Notes: generated by a model not told the origin, from the sequence alone. Positions 17,805 to 25,803 are shown, numbered from the stretch's first letter. The stretch is 33,865 nucleotides of DNA from M55B127 sp035269185 (GCA_964430875.1 CAYSHP010000020.1:1-33865); one strand, 5' to 3'. A program made the numbers and translations.

Positions 17805-17844
17805 AAAAAAAGACGTTGAAAAAGGGAGCCCTTTAATCAACGCC
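17805..17844 (-). terminator. Terminator-like hairpin between rpsB and tsf
   Basis: On the minus strand GGCGTTGA (17844-17837) pairs with TCAACGTC (17819-17812), with one G-U pair. An inner AAAGG/CCTTT stem tops it, and the 3' arm runs into seven T (17811-17805). This is a textbook intrinsic terminator placed inside a two-gene operon, 12 bases after the rpsB stop and 22 bases before the tsf start. It probably sets partial termination. Confidence 0.8.
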
Positions 17845-17855
17845 TTAAGTAAGTT

Positions 17856-18608
17856 CTATTGTTCTTCTACAACTTCAAGATCTTCATTTACTTCTTCATC
17901 CTGAACTTGTTCTTCATCCAGCTGTTCTCCCTGTTTGCCTGCTAATACAGCATCAGCAATTTTTCTACTTATTAATTTAACCGCTCTAATGGCGTCATCA
18001 TTACCGGGAATTTCGTAATCTATTAGATCAGGATCACAATTAGTATCTAAAATAGAAACGATTGGGATATCAAGTTTTCTGGCTTCAGATACAGCAATTG
18101 ACTCTTTTCTGGGATCAGTGATATAAACTACATCGGGTAATCCACCCATATGACGAATACCACCCAGATTTTTACGCAATTTGTCTCTTTCTCGCTCTAA
18201 CTCAATAACCTCTTTGTTCGGTAATACCTCGAATAGACCATCTTCCTCCATCTGTTCGAGTTCGTTTAAACGGTCTATACGCTTACTTATGGTTTGGTAG
18301 TTGGTTAACATACCACCTAACCAACGTTGATTTACATAAGGCATACCACAGCGTTCAGCTTCCTTTTTAATAGTTTCTTGGGCCTGTCTTTTAGTACCCA
18401 CAAAAAGGATAGTTTTACCTTTAGCAGCCTCTTCTCTAACGAATTCATAAGCCCTATCCATCAATCTTACTGTTTTTTGTAGATCGATTATATAGATTCC
18501 GTTTCTTTCTGTAAAGATGTAATCCTTCATTTTGGGATTCCATCTTCTAGTTTGGTGACCAAAATGGACACCAGCTTCAAGTAATTGTTTCATATTTACT
18601 ACAGACAA
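17856..18608 (-). CDS. rpsB: Ribosomal protein S2
   Basis: Structural protein of the 30S subunit. It is 250 residues from a TTG start at 18608, giving SVVNMKQLLEAGVHFGHQ as in other Firmicute S2 proteins. Further signatures are TRRWNPKMKDYIFTERNGI, RWLGGMLTN and PDVVYITDPRKE. GAGGAGG lies 8 bases before the TTG. A longer frame to 18728 would be coded inside the structured leader and is not supported. The last roughly 25 residues are Glu-rich. The gene has its own strong promoter and a folded leader. Confidence 0.95.
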   Translation of the reverse strand: MSVVNMKQLLEAGVHFGHQTRRWNPKMKDYIFTERNGIYIIDLQKTVRLMDRAYEFVREEAAKGKTILFVGTKRQAQETIKKEAERCGMPYVNQRWLGGMLTNYQTISKRIDRLNELEQMEEDGLFEVLPNKEVIELERERDKLRKNLGGIRHMGGLPDVVYITDPRKESIAVSEARKLDIPIVSILDTNCDPDLIDYEIPGNDDAIRAVKLISRKIADAVLAGKQGEQLDEEQVQDEEVNEDLEVVEEQ

Positions 18609-18652
18609 TATTGCCACCTCCTCTCTGGTTTTAAACTTCCATCCGCTTCTTC

Positions 18653-18723
18653 CCCTGTAAATATATCGAAGAGGATAAAACCTCGATACCACTACTGTCT
18701 TTGAGACAGCACCAGTGACAGGG
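18653..18723 (-). ncRNA. Structured leader of rpsB, likely S2 autoregulatory element
   Basis: The rpsB leader (about 140 bases from the promoter) can fold into a three-way junction. The closing stem is CCCTGT (18723-18718) with ACAGGG (18658-18653). Arm one has CACT/AGTG (18717-18714 with 18693-18690) and CTGTCT/AGACAG (18709-18704 with 18700-18695). Arm two has ATCGA/TCGAT (18687-18683 with 18669-18665) plus GG/CC. Ribosomal-protein operons often carry such leaders for feedback control. I do not recognise a named family. The fold was made by eye, so it is a hypothesis. Confidence 0.5.
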
Positions 18724-18755
18724 TCCACGCATGTGTTTATTTATTACCATTAGCA

Positions 18756-18784
18756 AGTATAACACATAAAAGTAGTATAATCAA
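18756..18784 (-). promoter_or_regulatory. Sigma-A promoter of rpsB-tsf
   Basis: TTGATT (18784-18779), 17 bases, TATACT (18761-18756) on the minus strand. This is close to consensus with ideal spacing. It lies in the 221-base gap between codY and rpsB and would start RNA near 18749, giving a leader of about 140 bases. Confidence 0.8.
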
Positions 18785-18788
18785 TTAA

Positions 18789-18803
18789 TATTTTTAGAAA
18801 ATA
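18789..18803 (-). promoter_or_regulatory. CodY-box-like palindrome upstream of the rpsB promoter
   Basis: TATTTTCTAAAAATA matches the CodY consensus AATTTTCWGAAAATT at 12 of 15 positions and contains arms ATATTTT/AAAATAT. It ends 4 bases before the -35 hexamer of rpsB and about 27 bases past the codY stop. In AT-rich DNA three-mismatch matches occur by chance, so this could also be an UP element or nothing. Confidence 0.25.
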
Positions 18804-18829
18804 TCAAATTTATTCATATATTTGTAAAA

Positions 18830-19612
18830 TTACATTTTCAGCTTTTCTAAATCCTCTAATAAGTAGTCATTTAAGACCTTAATATAAGTCCCTTTCATAC
18901 CAAGTGAACGTGATTCAATTACACCGGCACTTTCAAATTTACGCAGGGCATTTACTATAACAGATCTAGTAATACCAACTCGGTCTGCTACCTTACTTGC
19001 AACTAATAAGCCCTCTTTGCCATCTAATTCATCAAAAATATGCTCAATAGCCTCCAGTTCTGAATAGGAAAGGGTATCGATAGCAATTTGTACAGCCGCT
19101 CTTTTACGAGCTTCTTTTTCAATTTCATTACTTCTTTTCCTAAGTATTTCCATTCCTACTACAGATGCTCCATATTCAGCTAAAACTAGGTCTGTATCAC
19201 TAAATTCTTCTCCATAACGAGAAAGAACTAAAGTCCCTAAACGATCTCCGCCCCCGATTACAGGAACGATAGTTGTCTTCTTATCAGAATACATACATTT
19301 TTGTTCTGGATCAAATACACATACTTTATCTTCTTGAGTAACATTAGCTTTAGTTCCATTTACATTTAGAAGGCTTTCATTATAATCTTCTGGAAATCTA
19401 TTATCTTCACTTACTATTTCATCCATAATTTCACATTCAAAGTCTTCCATAAAAGCATGTCCTAAAATCTTACCCTTCTTACTTGCAATGTAAACATTAC
19501 ACTCGATAGCATCCGAAAGTACCGGAGCCATCTTTTCAAAGTCTACAGGTTGTCCACCTGACCTTTGTAAAAGCCTATTAATTTTTCTACTTTTTTCTAA
19601 CAAATCAGTCAT
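18830..19612 (-). CDS. codY: Global nutritional regulator CodY
   Basis: DNA-binding repressor that senses GTP and branched-chain amino acids. It is 260 residues, full length. The N-terminal GAF domain runs to about 160 (LLEKSRKINRLLQ, then CNVYIASKKGKILGH). The C-terminal winged helix-turn-helix is at about 204-246 with VASKVADRVGITRSVIVNALRKFESAG and ESRSLGMKGTYIKV. GGAGG stands 8 bases before the ATG. It follows hslU by 33 bases, the arrangement of Bacillus, although the xerC and trmFO genes common at the head of that cluster are not here. Confidence 0.97.
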   Translation of the reverse strand: MTDLLEKSRKINRLLQRSGGQPVDFEKMAPVLSDAIECNVYIASKKGKILGHAFMEDFECEIMDEIVSEDNRFPEDYNESLLNVNGTKANVTQEDKVCVFDPEQKCMYSDKKTTIVPVIGGGDRLGTLVLSRYGEEFSDTDLVLAEYGASVVGMEILRKRSNEIEKEARKRAAVQIAIDTLSYSELEAIEHIFDELDGKEGLLVASKVADRVGITRSVIVNALRKFESAGVIESRSLGMKGTYIKVLNDYLLEDLEKLKM

Positions 19613-19645
19613 TTAAAATACCTCCATTTATTTAATTTTTATTAT

Positions 19646-21022
19646 TTATAAGATATATTTGCTTAAATCCTTATCTTTAACTACTTCAGAAAGCTGTTCA
19701 TTAACATAATCAACATCTATTGTTACTTCATTATTTTCTATATTATCCGGAGCATTAAATGAGAGTTTCTCTAATAGTTTTTCCATTATAGTGTGAAGCC
19801 TTCTTGCTCCTATATTTTCAGTTTGTTCGTTAACTTCAAAAGCAAACTCAGCAATTTCACGTATTGCATCATCTGTAAATGTTATATTCATACCCTCTGT
19901 TTCTAAAAGTGCTCTATATTGTTTAGTAAGAGCATTTCTTGGTTGTAAAAGGATCTGCTCAAAATCATCAACTGAAAGACTTTTAAGTTCTACTCTTAAA
20001 GGAAATCTCCCCTGTAATTCAGGAATCAAATCCGAGGGTTTGGACATGTGAAAAGCACCGGCTGCAATAAAGAGAATATGGTCAGTTTTAACTGAACCAT
20101 GTTTTGTCATTATTGTAGAACCCTCTACAATGGGTAGAATATCCCTTTGTACTCCTTCTCGGGAAACATCTGGACCAGAACCTTGGTCTTTACCTGCTAC
20201 TTTATCTATTTCATCTAAAAAGATTATTCCTTCATTTTCAACTAAATCAATAGCTTCAGCTTTTACTTCTTCATTATCAATTAACTTTTTAGCTTCTTCA
20301 TCTTTTAAGATATCAATAGCTTCTTTAATTTTAACTTTCCTGGTCTTTTTTTGTTTGGGAAAAATGTCACCAAACATGTCCTGAAAATTAATCCCCATTT
20401 CTTCTACACCTTGTCCTGTAAATAGTTCCATCATCTGAGGAGAATCCTTTTCAATTGAAATTTCAATCTTTCTATCGTCTATTTCTCCTTCTTTTAATTT
20501 CTCCATTAATTTATCTCTACGTCTTTGTATTCTTTGATAGCTTTCAGATTGTGATTCTTCTTCCTCTTCATCAGATAAAAATTGAAATGGCCCTTTTTTC
20601 TTTTTACCGGGCATTGGTAATAGGTTTTCAATAATTCTTTCGCGGGCAGCCTTTAAGGCTTCTTTTTCAACCTCTTCCATCTTATTTTCTTTAATCATTC
20701 TAATCGCACTTTCAATTAAATCTCTTACCATTGACTCTACATCGCGTCCCACATAGCCAACTTCTGTAAATTTAGTTACTTCTACTTTGATAAAAGGGGC
20801 CTCAGCAATATTGGCTAATCTTCTGGCTATTTCGGTCTTACCTACCCCCGTTGGTCCAATCATTAAAATATTTTTTGGAATAATTTCTTCCTGTAATTCT
20901 TTATCTACTAACTTTCTACGATATCTATTTCTTAATGCAATAGCTACAGATTTTTTAGCATCATTCTGTCCTACTATATATTGATTTAGCTTTTCAACTA
21001 TTTGACTTGGTGTTAACTCCAT
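19646..21022 (-). CDS. hslU: HslU, ATPase subunit of the HslUV protease
   Basis: AAA+ unfoldase that feeds substrates to HslV. It is 458 residues. IVGQNDAKKSVAIALRNR is at about 16-33, Walker A GPTGVGKT at 56-63, and the pore-loop GYVGRDVES near 91. The intermediate I-domain (about 110-240) is rich in charged residues. Walker B is IIFLDEIDKV, followed by sensor-type residues and the arginine-bearing TENIGARRLHT. The conserved C-terminal end DLSKYIL inserts into HslV. AGGAGG precedes the ATG, 20 bases after the hslV stop. Confidence 0.97.
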   Translation of the reverse strand: MELTPSQIVEKLNQYIVGQNDAKKSVAIALRNRYRRKLVDKELQEEIIPKNILMIGPTGVGKTEIARRLANIAEAPFIKVEVTKFTEVGYVGRDVESMVRDLIESAIRMIKENKMEEVEKEALKAARERIIENLLPMPGKKKKGPFQFLSDEEEEESQSESYQRIQRRRDKLMEKLKEGEIDDRKIEISIEKDSPQMMELFTGQGVEEMGINFQDMFGDIFPKQKKTRKVKIKEAIDILKDEEAKKLIDNEEVKAEAIDLVENEGIIFLDEIDKVAGKDQGSGPDVSREGVQRDILPIVEGSTIMTKHGSVKTDHILFIAAGAFHMSKPSDLIPELQGRFPLRVELKSLSVDDFEQILLQPRNALTKQYRALLETEGMNITFTDDAIREIAEFAFEVNEQTENIGARRLHTIMEKLLEKLSFNAPDNIENNEVTIDVDYVNEQLSEVVKDKDLSKYIL

Positions 21023-21042
21023 ACAAATCCTCCTAATATATA

Positions 21043-21579
21043 TTATAGACTTTCGGTAATTATATTATCATTAGTATAAATACAAATATCGGCTGCAATT
21101 TTGAGTGAGCGGGTGGCAATATCCTTTGCTGATAAATCCTGATTAGTATCAATTAAAGCCCTTGCAGCTGCCTTAGCATAAGCACCACCAGAACCAATTG
21201 CTAATATTTCATCATCAGGTTCTATAACATCTCCTGTCCCGGAGATCAATAATAATTTTTCTTTATCAGCAACTAATAATAATGCTTCTAACTTTCTTAA
21301 CATTTTATCAGTACGCCACTCTTTTGCTAACTCAACCGCAGCACGTTGTAGATTACCATGATATTCTTCTAGTTTTCCTTCAAATTTTTCAAAAAGAGTA
21401 AAAGCATCAGCAGAAGTTCCTGCAAAACCCGCTAAAATTTCGTCATTGTATAATCTTCTAACTTTACGGGCGGTTGCTTTCATTACTGTATCACCCATTG
21501 TTACCTGACCGTCTCCGGCTAATGCTACTTGATCATTATATTTAACAGCAACTATTGTGGTTGCCTTTATTTTCTCCAT
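21043..21579 (-). CDS. hslV: HslV, peptidase subunit of the HslUV protease
   Basis: Proteasome-like threonine peptidase of the cytoplasm. It is 178 residues. The sequence MEKIKATTIVAVKYNDQVALAG shows a six-residue propeptide before the catalytic Thr7, similar to the N-terminal extension of Bacillus ClpQ. GDGQVTMGDTVMKATARKVRRL follows, with the catalytic Lys region. Later GSGGAYAKAAARAL matches the family. AGGAGG lies upstream, and a promoter is visible in the gap to topA, so hslV begins the hslV-hslU-codY unit. Confidence 0.97.
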   Translation of the reverse strand: MEKIKATTIVAVKYNDQVALAGDGQVTMGDTVMKATARKVRRLYNDEILAGFAGTSADAFTLFEKFEGKLEEYHGNLQRAAVELAKEWRTDKMLRKLEALLLVADKEKLLLISGTGDVIEPDDEILAIGSGGAYAKAAARALIDTNQDLSAKDIATRSLKIAADICIYTNDNIITESL

Positions 21580-21627
21580 TAATGGTACCTCCTATAATAT
21601 TTGCAAAATTTTAAATCTTCTGGATTT

Positions 21628-21657
21628 AGTTTAACACAAGCAATTTCAGTGTGTCAA
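21628..21657 (-). promoter_or_regulatory. Promoter of hslV-hslU-codY
   Basis: TTGACA (21657-21652), 18 bases, then TAAACT (21633-21628) preceded by TGT, an extended -10. The -35 is perfect. It lies in the 86-base gap after topA and would give a leader of about 43 bases. Confidence 0.6.
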
Positions 21658-21665
21658 ATATTCTG

Positions 21666-23720
21666 CTATTCAGTAACAGTATGTTTACATTCTTTATTAG
21701 TACATTTATAATATTTACCTCTTTTTTTACTGTATTTTTCTACCATCATGCTTCCACATTTAGGACATTTTTTATTAGTTGGTTTATCCCAAGAAACAAA
21801 ATCACAGTCGGGATAATTACTACATCCATAAAATGTTTTTCCTTTTTTAGATTTTCTTTTGACAACTTCACCATCTTCACATTTAGGGCAATCTACACCT
21901 ATCTTATCAAGATAAGGTTTCGTGTTTTTACATTCTGGGAAACCAGAGCAAGCTAAAAATTTACCGTAACGACCGTGTTTGATAACCATTGGTCTACCAC
22001 ATTTGTCACATTTAATATCAGTTTCAATATCCATATTAACTTTCTTCATATTTTCACGCGCTTCTTCTAATCTTTCTTTAAAGTCAGAATAGAAATCTTT
22101 TAATATTTCCTGCCACTTTTCTTTACCTTCCTCAATTTCATCTAACCTTTTTTCTAATTGGGCAGTAAATTCTATATCAGTTACATCTGGAAAGTATTCA
22201 TTTAATAACTCATTTACAATTTTACCAAGATCGGTAGGTATAAAGTATTTACCTTTTTTATCTACATAATTTCTAGATACAATCTTAGATAAAGTAGGCG
22301 CATAAGTACTTGGTCTACCAATTCCTTCTTCTTCCATGGTTTTAACCAAAGAAGCTTCTGTATATCTTGGTGGTGGATTTGTAAAGTGTTGTTCTGGATT
22401 TATTTCTTCAGCTTCTATTTCATCATTTTTAGTTACTTCAGGAATATAATCATCATTATTATCTCCATTAAACAGTTTTAAAAAACCAGGAAATTTAAGT
22501 TCAGATCCATTGAATCTGAAATTGTATATTCCGTTTAAGATATCAATAGCATAAGTTTTATATACTGCTGGTTTCATTTGGCTGCCAACGAATTGATTCC
22601 AAATCAAGTTATATAAAGCATACTGGTCTTTGGTTAAGTACTTTTTGATTTTATCAGGAGCTCTAAAAGCTGAAGTAGGTCTAATAGCTTCATGTGCATC
22701 CTGAGTATTGCTGCCACTTTTACCAAACTGTCTACCTTTATAATATTTGTCACCAAAATTATCTATAACATATTTTTGAGCTTCATTGCGGGCTTCATTT
22801 GATAGTCTGGTACTATCAGTTCTAATATAACTTATTAGACCTATGGTACCTTCACTACCGATATCTATACCTTCGTATAACTGTTGGGCAATAAACATAG
22901 TCTTTTTAGCGGAAAAATTAAGTACTGAAGATGCCCTTTGCTGTAATGTACTCGTAGTAAAGGGTGGATAAGGGTTACGTCTTCTTTCCTTAATTTTAAT
23001 ATCATCAATCATATATTTATTTTTTTCTAATTCTTTTAATACCTTATTTACTTCTTTTTCATTGCCTAAATCAAAGTTTTCTCCATCTATTTTAAATAAA
23101 TCAGCTTCAAAATCTTTTTTACCATCACTAAAAATAGCTGTAATAGACCAATACTCTTTAGGAGTAAAGTCTTCAATTTCTTCTTCTCTTTGACAGATTA
23201 TTTTTACAGCTACAGACTGCACTCTACCTGCACTTAAACCCTTTCTCACTTTTTTCCAGAGTAAGGGACTTAATTTATACCCTACTAGTCTATCAAGAAG
23301 CCTTCTTGCCTGTTGAGCATCAACAAGATCCTGATCAATTTCTCTGGGATTATTAATTGCCTTTGTGATAGCATTTTTAGTAATTTCATTGAATTCTATT
23401 CTATTTTTACTTTCATCTAATTTTAGTGCTCTTGATAAGTGCCAAGATATTGCTTCACCTTCCCTATCAGGGTCAGTAGCAAGATATACTTGTTCACTTT
23501 TCTTTTTAGCTTTTCTTAACTTTTTTAATACTTTACCTTTGCCTCTAATTGTAATATATTTAGGTTCAAAATTTTCTTCTATATTAATACCCATTTTACT
23601 TTTGGGTAAATCAACAACATGTCCCATTGATGCTTCCACATCAAAATTTTTGCCTAAAAACTTTTTTATTGTTTTGGCTTTTGCTGGGGACTCAACAATA
23701 ACTAGATTCTTTTTAGCCAT
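21666..23720 (-). CDS. topA: DNA topoisomerase I (type IA)
   Basis: Relaxes negatively supercoiled DNA. It is 684 residues from the ATG at 23720. The Toprim domain begins LVIVESPAKAKTIKKFLG and has ATDPDREGEAIS. The catalytic tyrosine lies in ISYIRTDSTRLS (about 297). The core ends near 560. Three zinc ribbons follow with CDKCG...CSGFPEC, CPKC...CSNYPDC and CPKCG...CTNKEC. An upstream in-frame ATG at 23738 contains the ribosome binding site GGAGG of the chosen start, so it is rejected. It starts 23 bases after the DUF494 gene. Confidence 0.97.
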   Translation of the reverse strand: MAKKNLVIVESPAKAKTIKKFLGKNFDVEASMGHVVDLPKSKMGINIEENFEPKYITIRGKGKVLKKLRKAKKKSEQVYLATDPDREGEAISWHLSRALKLDESKNRIEFNEITKNAITKAINNPREIDQDLVDAQQARRLLDRLVGYKLSPLLWKKVRKGLSAGRVQSVAVKIICQREEEIEDFTPKEYWSITAIFSDGKKDFEADLFKIDGENFDLGNEKEVNKVLKELEKNKYMIDDIKIKERRRNPYPPFTTSTLQQRASSVLNFSAKKTMFIAQQLYEGIDIGSEGTIGLISYIRTDSTRLSNEARNEAQKYVIDNFGDKYYKGRQFGKSGSNTQDAHEAIRPTSAFRAPDKIKKYLTKDQYALYNLIWNQFVGSQMKPAVYKTYAIDILNGIYNFRFNGSELKFPGFLKLFNGDNNDDYIPEVTKNDEIEAEEINPEQHFTNPPPRYTEASLVKTMEEEGIGRPSTYAPTLSKIVSRNYVDKKGKYFIPTDLGKIVNELLNEYFPDVTDIEFTAQLEKRLDEIEEGKEKWQEILKDFYSDFKERLEEARENMKKVNMDIETDIKCDKCGRPMVIKHGRYGKFLACSGFPECKNTKPYLDKIGVDCPKCEDGEVVKRKSKKGKTFYGCSNYPDCDFVSWDKPTNKKCPKCGSMMVEKYSKKRGKYYKCTNKECKHTVTE

Positions 23721-23743
23721 GATCAACTTAACCTCCAAAATAA

Positions 23744-24232
23744 TTAATTAATGTATTTAAAATCCTTAGATAATTTTGTAGAAAATTCTTTAAAATGATT
23801 TGAAATGTATTTTATACGTTTTTCATCTTCTATAACATCTTGAATTAAATCCCAAAAATCAAAGTTCTTATTATTATTATAATATACATTCTGAATTATC
23901 TTATTAACTACTTCTTCTGTTTCTTTAATAGTCATAACATTCATCAGAAGTAACCTTTTTATTAAACCTCTGTGTTCTTTTGGTAAGTACATTTTTTCTT
24001 GTATAGTAAAAACTCTATTTAAAAAATTATCTTCTGATATACCTTCAATATCATTATGCTCAATAATTTCAGGTTTTTCAAAGATCAATTGAAAAGCTTC
24101 ATCAATATCTTCTATTTCATAACCTTTATCTACCAATTCACTGATCAAATCTTCTTGGTCCACTACATCATCTCCACTATTAAGAAGTTCTTCAATTAAA
24201 TAACTTAAGATATCAAATATTTTCTCTCTCAT
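23744..24232 (-). CDS. DUF494 (Smg-like) protein
   Basis: A 162-residue, acidic, mostly helical protein. It begins REKIFDILSYLIEELLNSGD, continues with DLISELVDKGYEIEDIDEAFQLI, and in the second half has GLIKRLLLMNVMTIKETEEVVNKI and FDFWDLIQDVI. This layout matches DUF494, known as Smg in proteobacteria, which also lies next to topA or dprA. The biochemical role is unknown as far as I know. An in-frame stop lies 7 bases before the ATG, so the start is fixed, yet the only good ribosome binding site (24260-24264) is 27 bases away. It heads the smg-topA unit behind a near-consensus promoter. Confidence 0.8.
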   Translation of the reverse strand: MREKIFDILSYLIEELLNSGDDVVDQEDLISELVDKGYEIEDIDEAFQLIFEKPEIIEHNDIEGISEDNFLNRVFTIQEKMYLPKEHRGLIKRLLLMNVMTIKETEEVVNKIIQNVYYNNNKNFDFWDLIQDVIEDEKRIKYISNHFKEFSTKLSKDFKYIN

Positions 24233-24241
24233 ATATATCTA

Positions 24242-24264
24242 CAGGAAATCCTGCTTATACCTCC
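24242..24264 (-). promoter_or_regulatory. Distant ribosome binding site and small hairpin before the DUF494 gene
   Basis: AAGGAGGT centred on 24260-24264 is 27 bases from the ATG at 24232. Between them lies the inverted repeat CAGGATTTCCTG (24253-24242), which could fold and bring the site closer. No start codon ATG, GTG or TTG lies at normal distance in any frame. Confidence 0.4.
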
Positions 24265-24300
24265 TTGCTTTGATTTACATTTGTACATAACTATTATAAT

Positions 24301-24329
24301 ATTATAGATGTTTTAAAATTGTTTGTAAA
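24301..24329 (-). promoter_or_regulatory. Sigma-A promoter of smg-topA
   Basis: TTTACA (24329-24324), 17 bases, TATAAT (24306-24301). One mismatch at -35 and a perfect -10. It lies in the 144-base gap after the photolyase gene and gives a leader of about 60 bases. Confidence 0.8.
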
Positions 24330-24376
24330 GGATTTTCCTGTTTTCAATTTTAATATTTGTAATAATGTAATGAAAA

Positions 24377-25726
24377 TTATGTCAGTTTATATACTTTTTT
24401 TAGGTATTTTTCCATGTCAAACTTTCTTTTTAGTCCGTTTTTATTCATATATCTTACCTTACCAAATATTTTTCTTTCTTTCCAAGCTCTATCATGTTTT
24501 CCAAAAATCCAGGCGGCTCCTGCATATCCATTGGGATCTCTTCCATCTAAAAAATACTTATTATTTAAATATAAAATTATATCAAAGGCTTTTTGGGGTC
24601 TTTTAGTCCATTCTAATATTTTTTTACCCCAATACATCCGCATATAGCCGTTCATATAACCACTTAAGACCATTTCTTTTTGAGCAGCATTCCAATATTC
24701 ATCATGTGTGTTATAATTTTCGAATTGCTCTTTACTATAATTATATTCTCTTTGGTCATTTTTGTGTTCTTGTAAAGTTAAAACTGCCCAATTTGGTAAT
24801 ATATCTACTAGATTTTGATCATAATTTTCATTATAATAGACATAATTAAAACTAAGTTCTCTGCGAACAATTAATTGTTCTAAAAAATCTTCTGCTTTTA
24901 TATCATTCCATTTTATTCTTTTATAGATATAGGCGGGAGAAATCTGTCCAAAGTGAAGATAAGGACTCAATTTTGAAGTCACATCATACTCAGGATTGCT
25001 TCCTACTTCTTCATATTTTTCTAGACTTTTATCCATAAAAGTTTCTAATCTAGCTAATGCTTCACTAGAACCCCCTTTAAAGATAGGACTAACTTGAACT
25101 GAATTATCTATAGCAAGTTTTGCAAGCAAGGCATCTATATCTGTAAGGTCTTCTCCCTGTATTTTTATTCGAAGAGAATTTAATTTTAATCGTTCTTTAT
25201 CTATAGTGTCTACAAATCTTTCTACTTTATTATTAATTTTTTTCCTAATTGTATAAGCGGCATATTCTTCCTTTGGAGAGGCTACATCAACTGGCACAAT
25301 TGTATTTGTATTAACCAAAACAAATCTACAATTTATCTTTTCAGCCACCTCTTGTTTCCAAGCTCTTTCTACTTTTAAATATCCCCGATCTGAAACAAGC
25401 ATTACAGCATCTTTACTTATTTCAGCTAGATTTTTAACTGGATCTCCTATTTTTAAAATAAATTTAATCCCTAAATCAGTTAAATCATTATTTACTTCCT
25501 TTAAACCCTCAAGCATAAAGTAATAATGACGCAAATTGGCCTCAGGAAATTTATCAGTTAAATTGAAAACAACTACTAAAGGGACTTCAATATCATTAGC
25601 TCTTTTAATAGCAAAATCTAAAGCTGGATTATCTTGAACCCTATGGGCAGCCTGCATCCAATATACTATATACTTATTATCTTTAATTTTACCTTCTCTT
25701 AGTACTTTCAGATTTTCTTTTAACAT
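24377..25726 (-). CDS. Class II CPD photolyase
   Basis: Flavoprotein that uses blue or near-UV light to reverse cyclobutane pyrimidine dimers. It is 449 residues from the ATG at 25726. The class II hallmarks are YWMQAAHRVQDNPALDFAI near the start, EEYAAYTIRKKI (about 165), SPYLHFGQISPAYIYKRI (about 250), QLIVRRELSFNYVYY, and the C-terminal THDEYWNAAQKEMVLSGYMN, MRMYWGKKILEWTK, DGRDPNGYAG, and HDRAWKERKIFGKVRYMN. AAAGGA lies 11 bases before the chosen ATG; the ATG at 25738 has no site. It follows a strong terminator and no clear promoter fits in the gap, so its expression is unclear. Confidence 0.93.
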   Translation of the reverse strand: MLKENLKVLREGKIKDNKYIVYWMQAAHRVQDNPALDFAIKRANDIEVPLVVVFNLTDKFPEANLRHYYFMLEGLKEVNNDLTDLGIKFILKIGDPVKNLAEISKDAVMLVSDRGYLKVERAWKQEVAEKINCRFVLVNTNTIVPVDVASPKEEYAAYTIRKKINNKVERFVDTIDKERLKLNSLRIKIQGEDLTDIDALLAKLAIDNSVQVSPIFKGGSSEALARLETFMDKSLEKYEEVGSNPEYDVTSKLSPYLHFGQISPAYIYKRIKWNDIKAEDFLEQLIVRRELSFNYVYYNENYDQNLVDILPNWAVLTLQEHKNDQREYNYSKEQFENYNTHDEYWNAAQKEMVLSGYMNGYMRMYWGKKILEWTKRPQKAFDIILYLNNKYFLDGRDPNGYAGAAWIFGKHDRAWKERKIFGKVRYMNKNGLKRKFDMEKYLKKVYKLT

Positions 25727-25763
25727 ATATTCTATCATCCTTTAAAAATTGTTATTGAAGTTT

Positions 25764-25791
25764 AAAAAAGCCCCCTAAAAAAGGGGGCTTT
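25764..25791 (-). terminator. Intrinsic terminator after the cyclic-DPG-synthetase-like gene
   Basis: On the minus strand AAAGCCCCC (25791-25783) pairs with GGGGGCTTT (25775-25767) around a 7-base loop, followed by a run of six T (25769-25764). It lies 13 bases past the stop of the preceding gene and 38 bases before the photolyase start. Confidence 0.92.
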
Positions 25792-25803
25792 AGAGTTTCA
25801 GAT

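Noticed and set aside
18627..18731. Possible leader peptide upstream of rpsB (ATG at about 18731, roughly 33 codons)
   Set aside because: No ribosome binding site precedes it and it is coded inside the folded leader. Base pairing explains the sequence better.
21586..21600. CodY-box-like sequence in the hslV leader (AATTTTGCAAATATT)
   Set aside because: Four mismatches to the consensus, including the centre, in very AT-rich DNA. Too weak to call.
24327..24352. Sigma-H-like -35 on the plus strand (AAAGGATTT) near the smg promoter
   Set aside because: No GAAT element follows at 11-12 bases and no plus-strand gene lies downstream.
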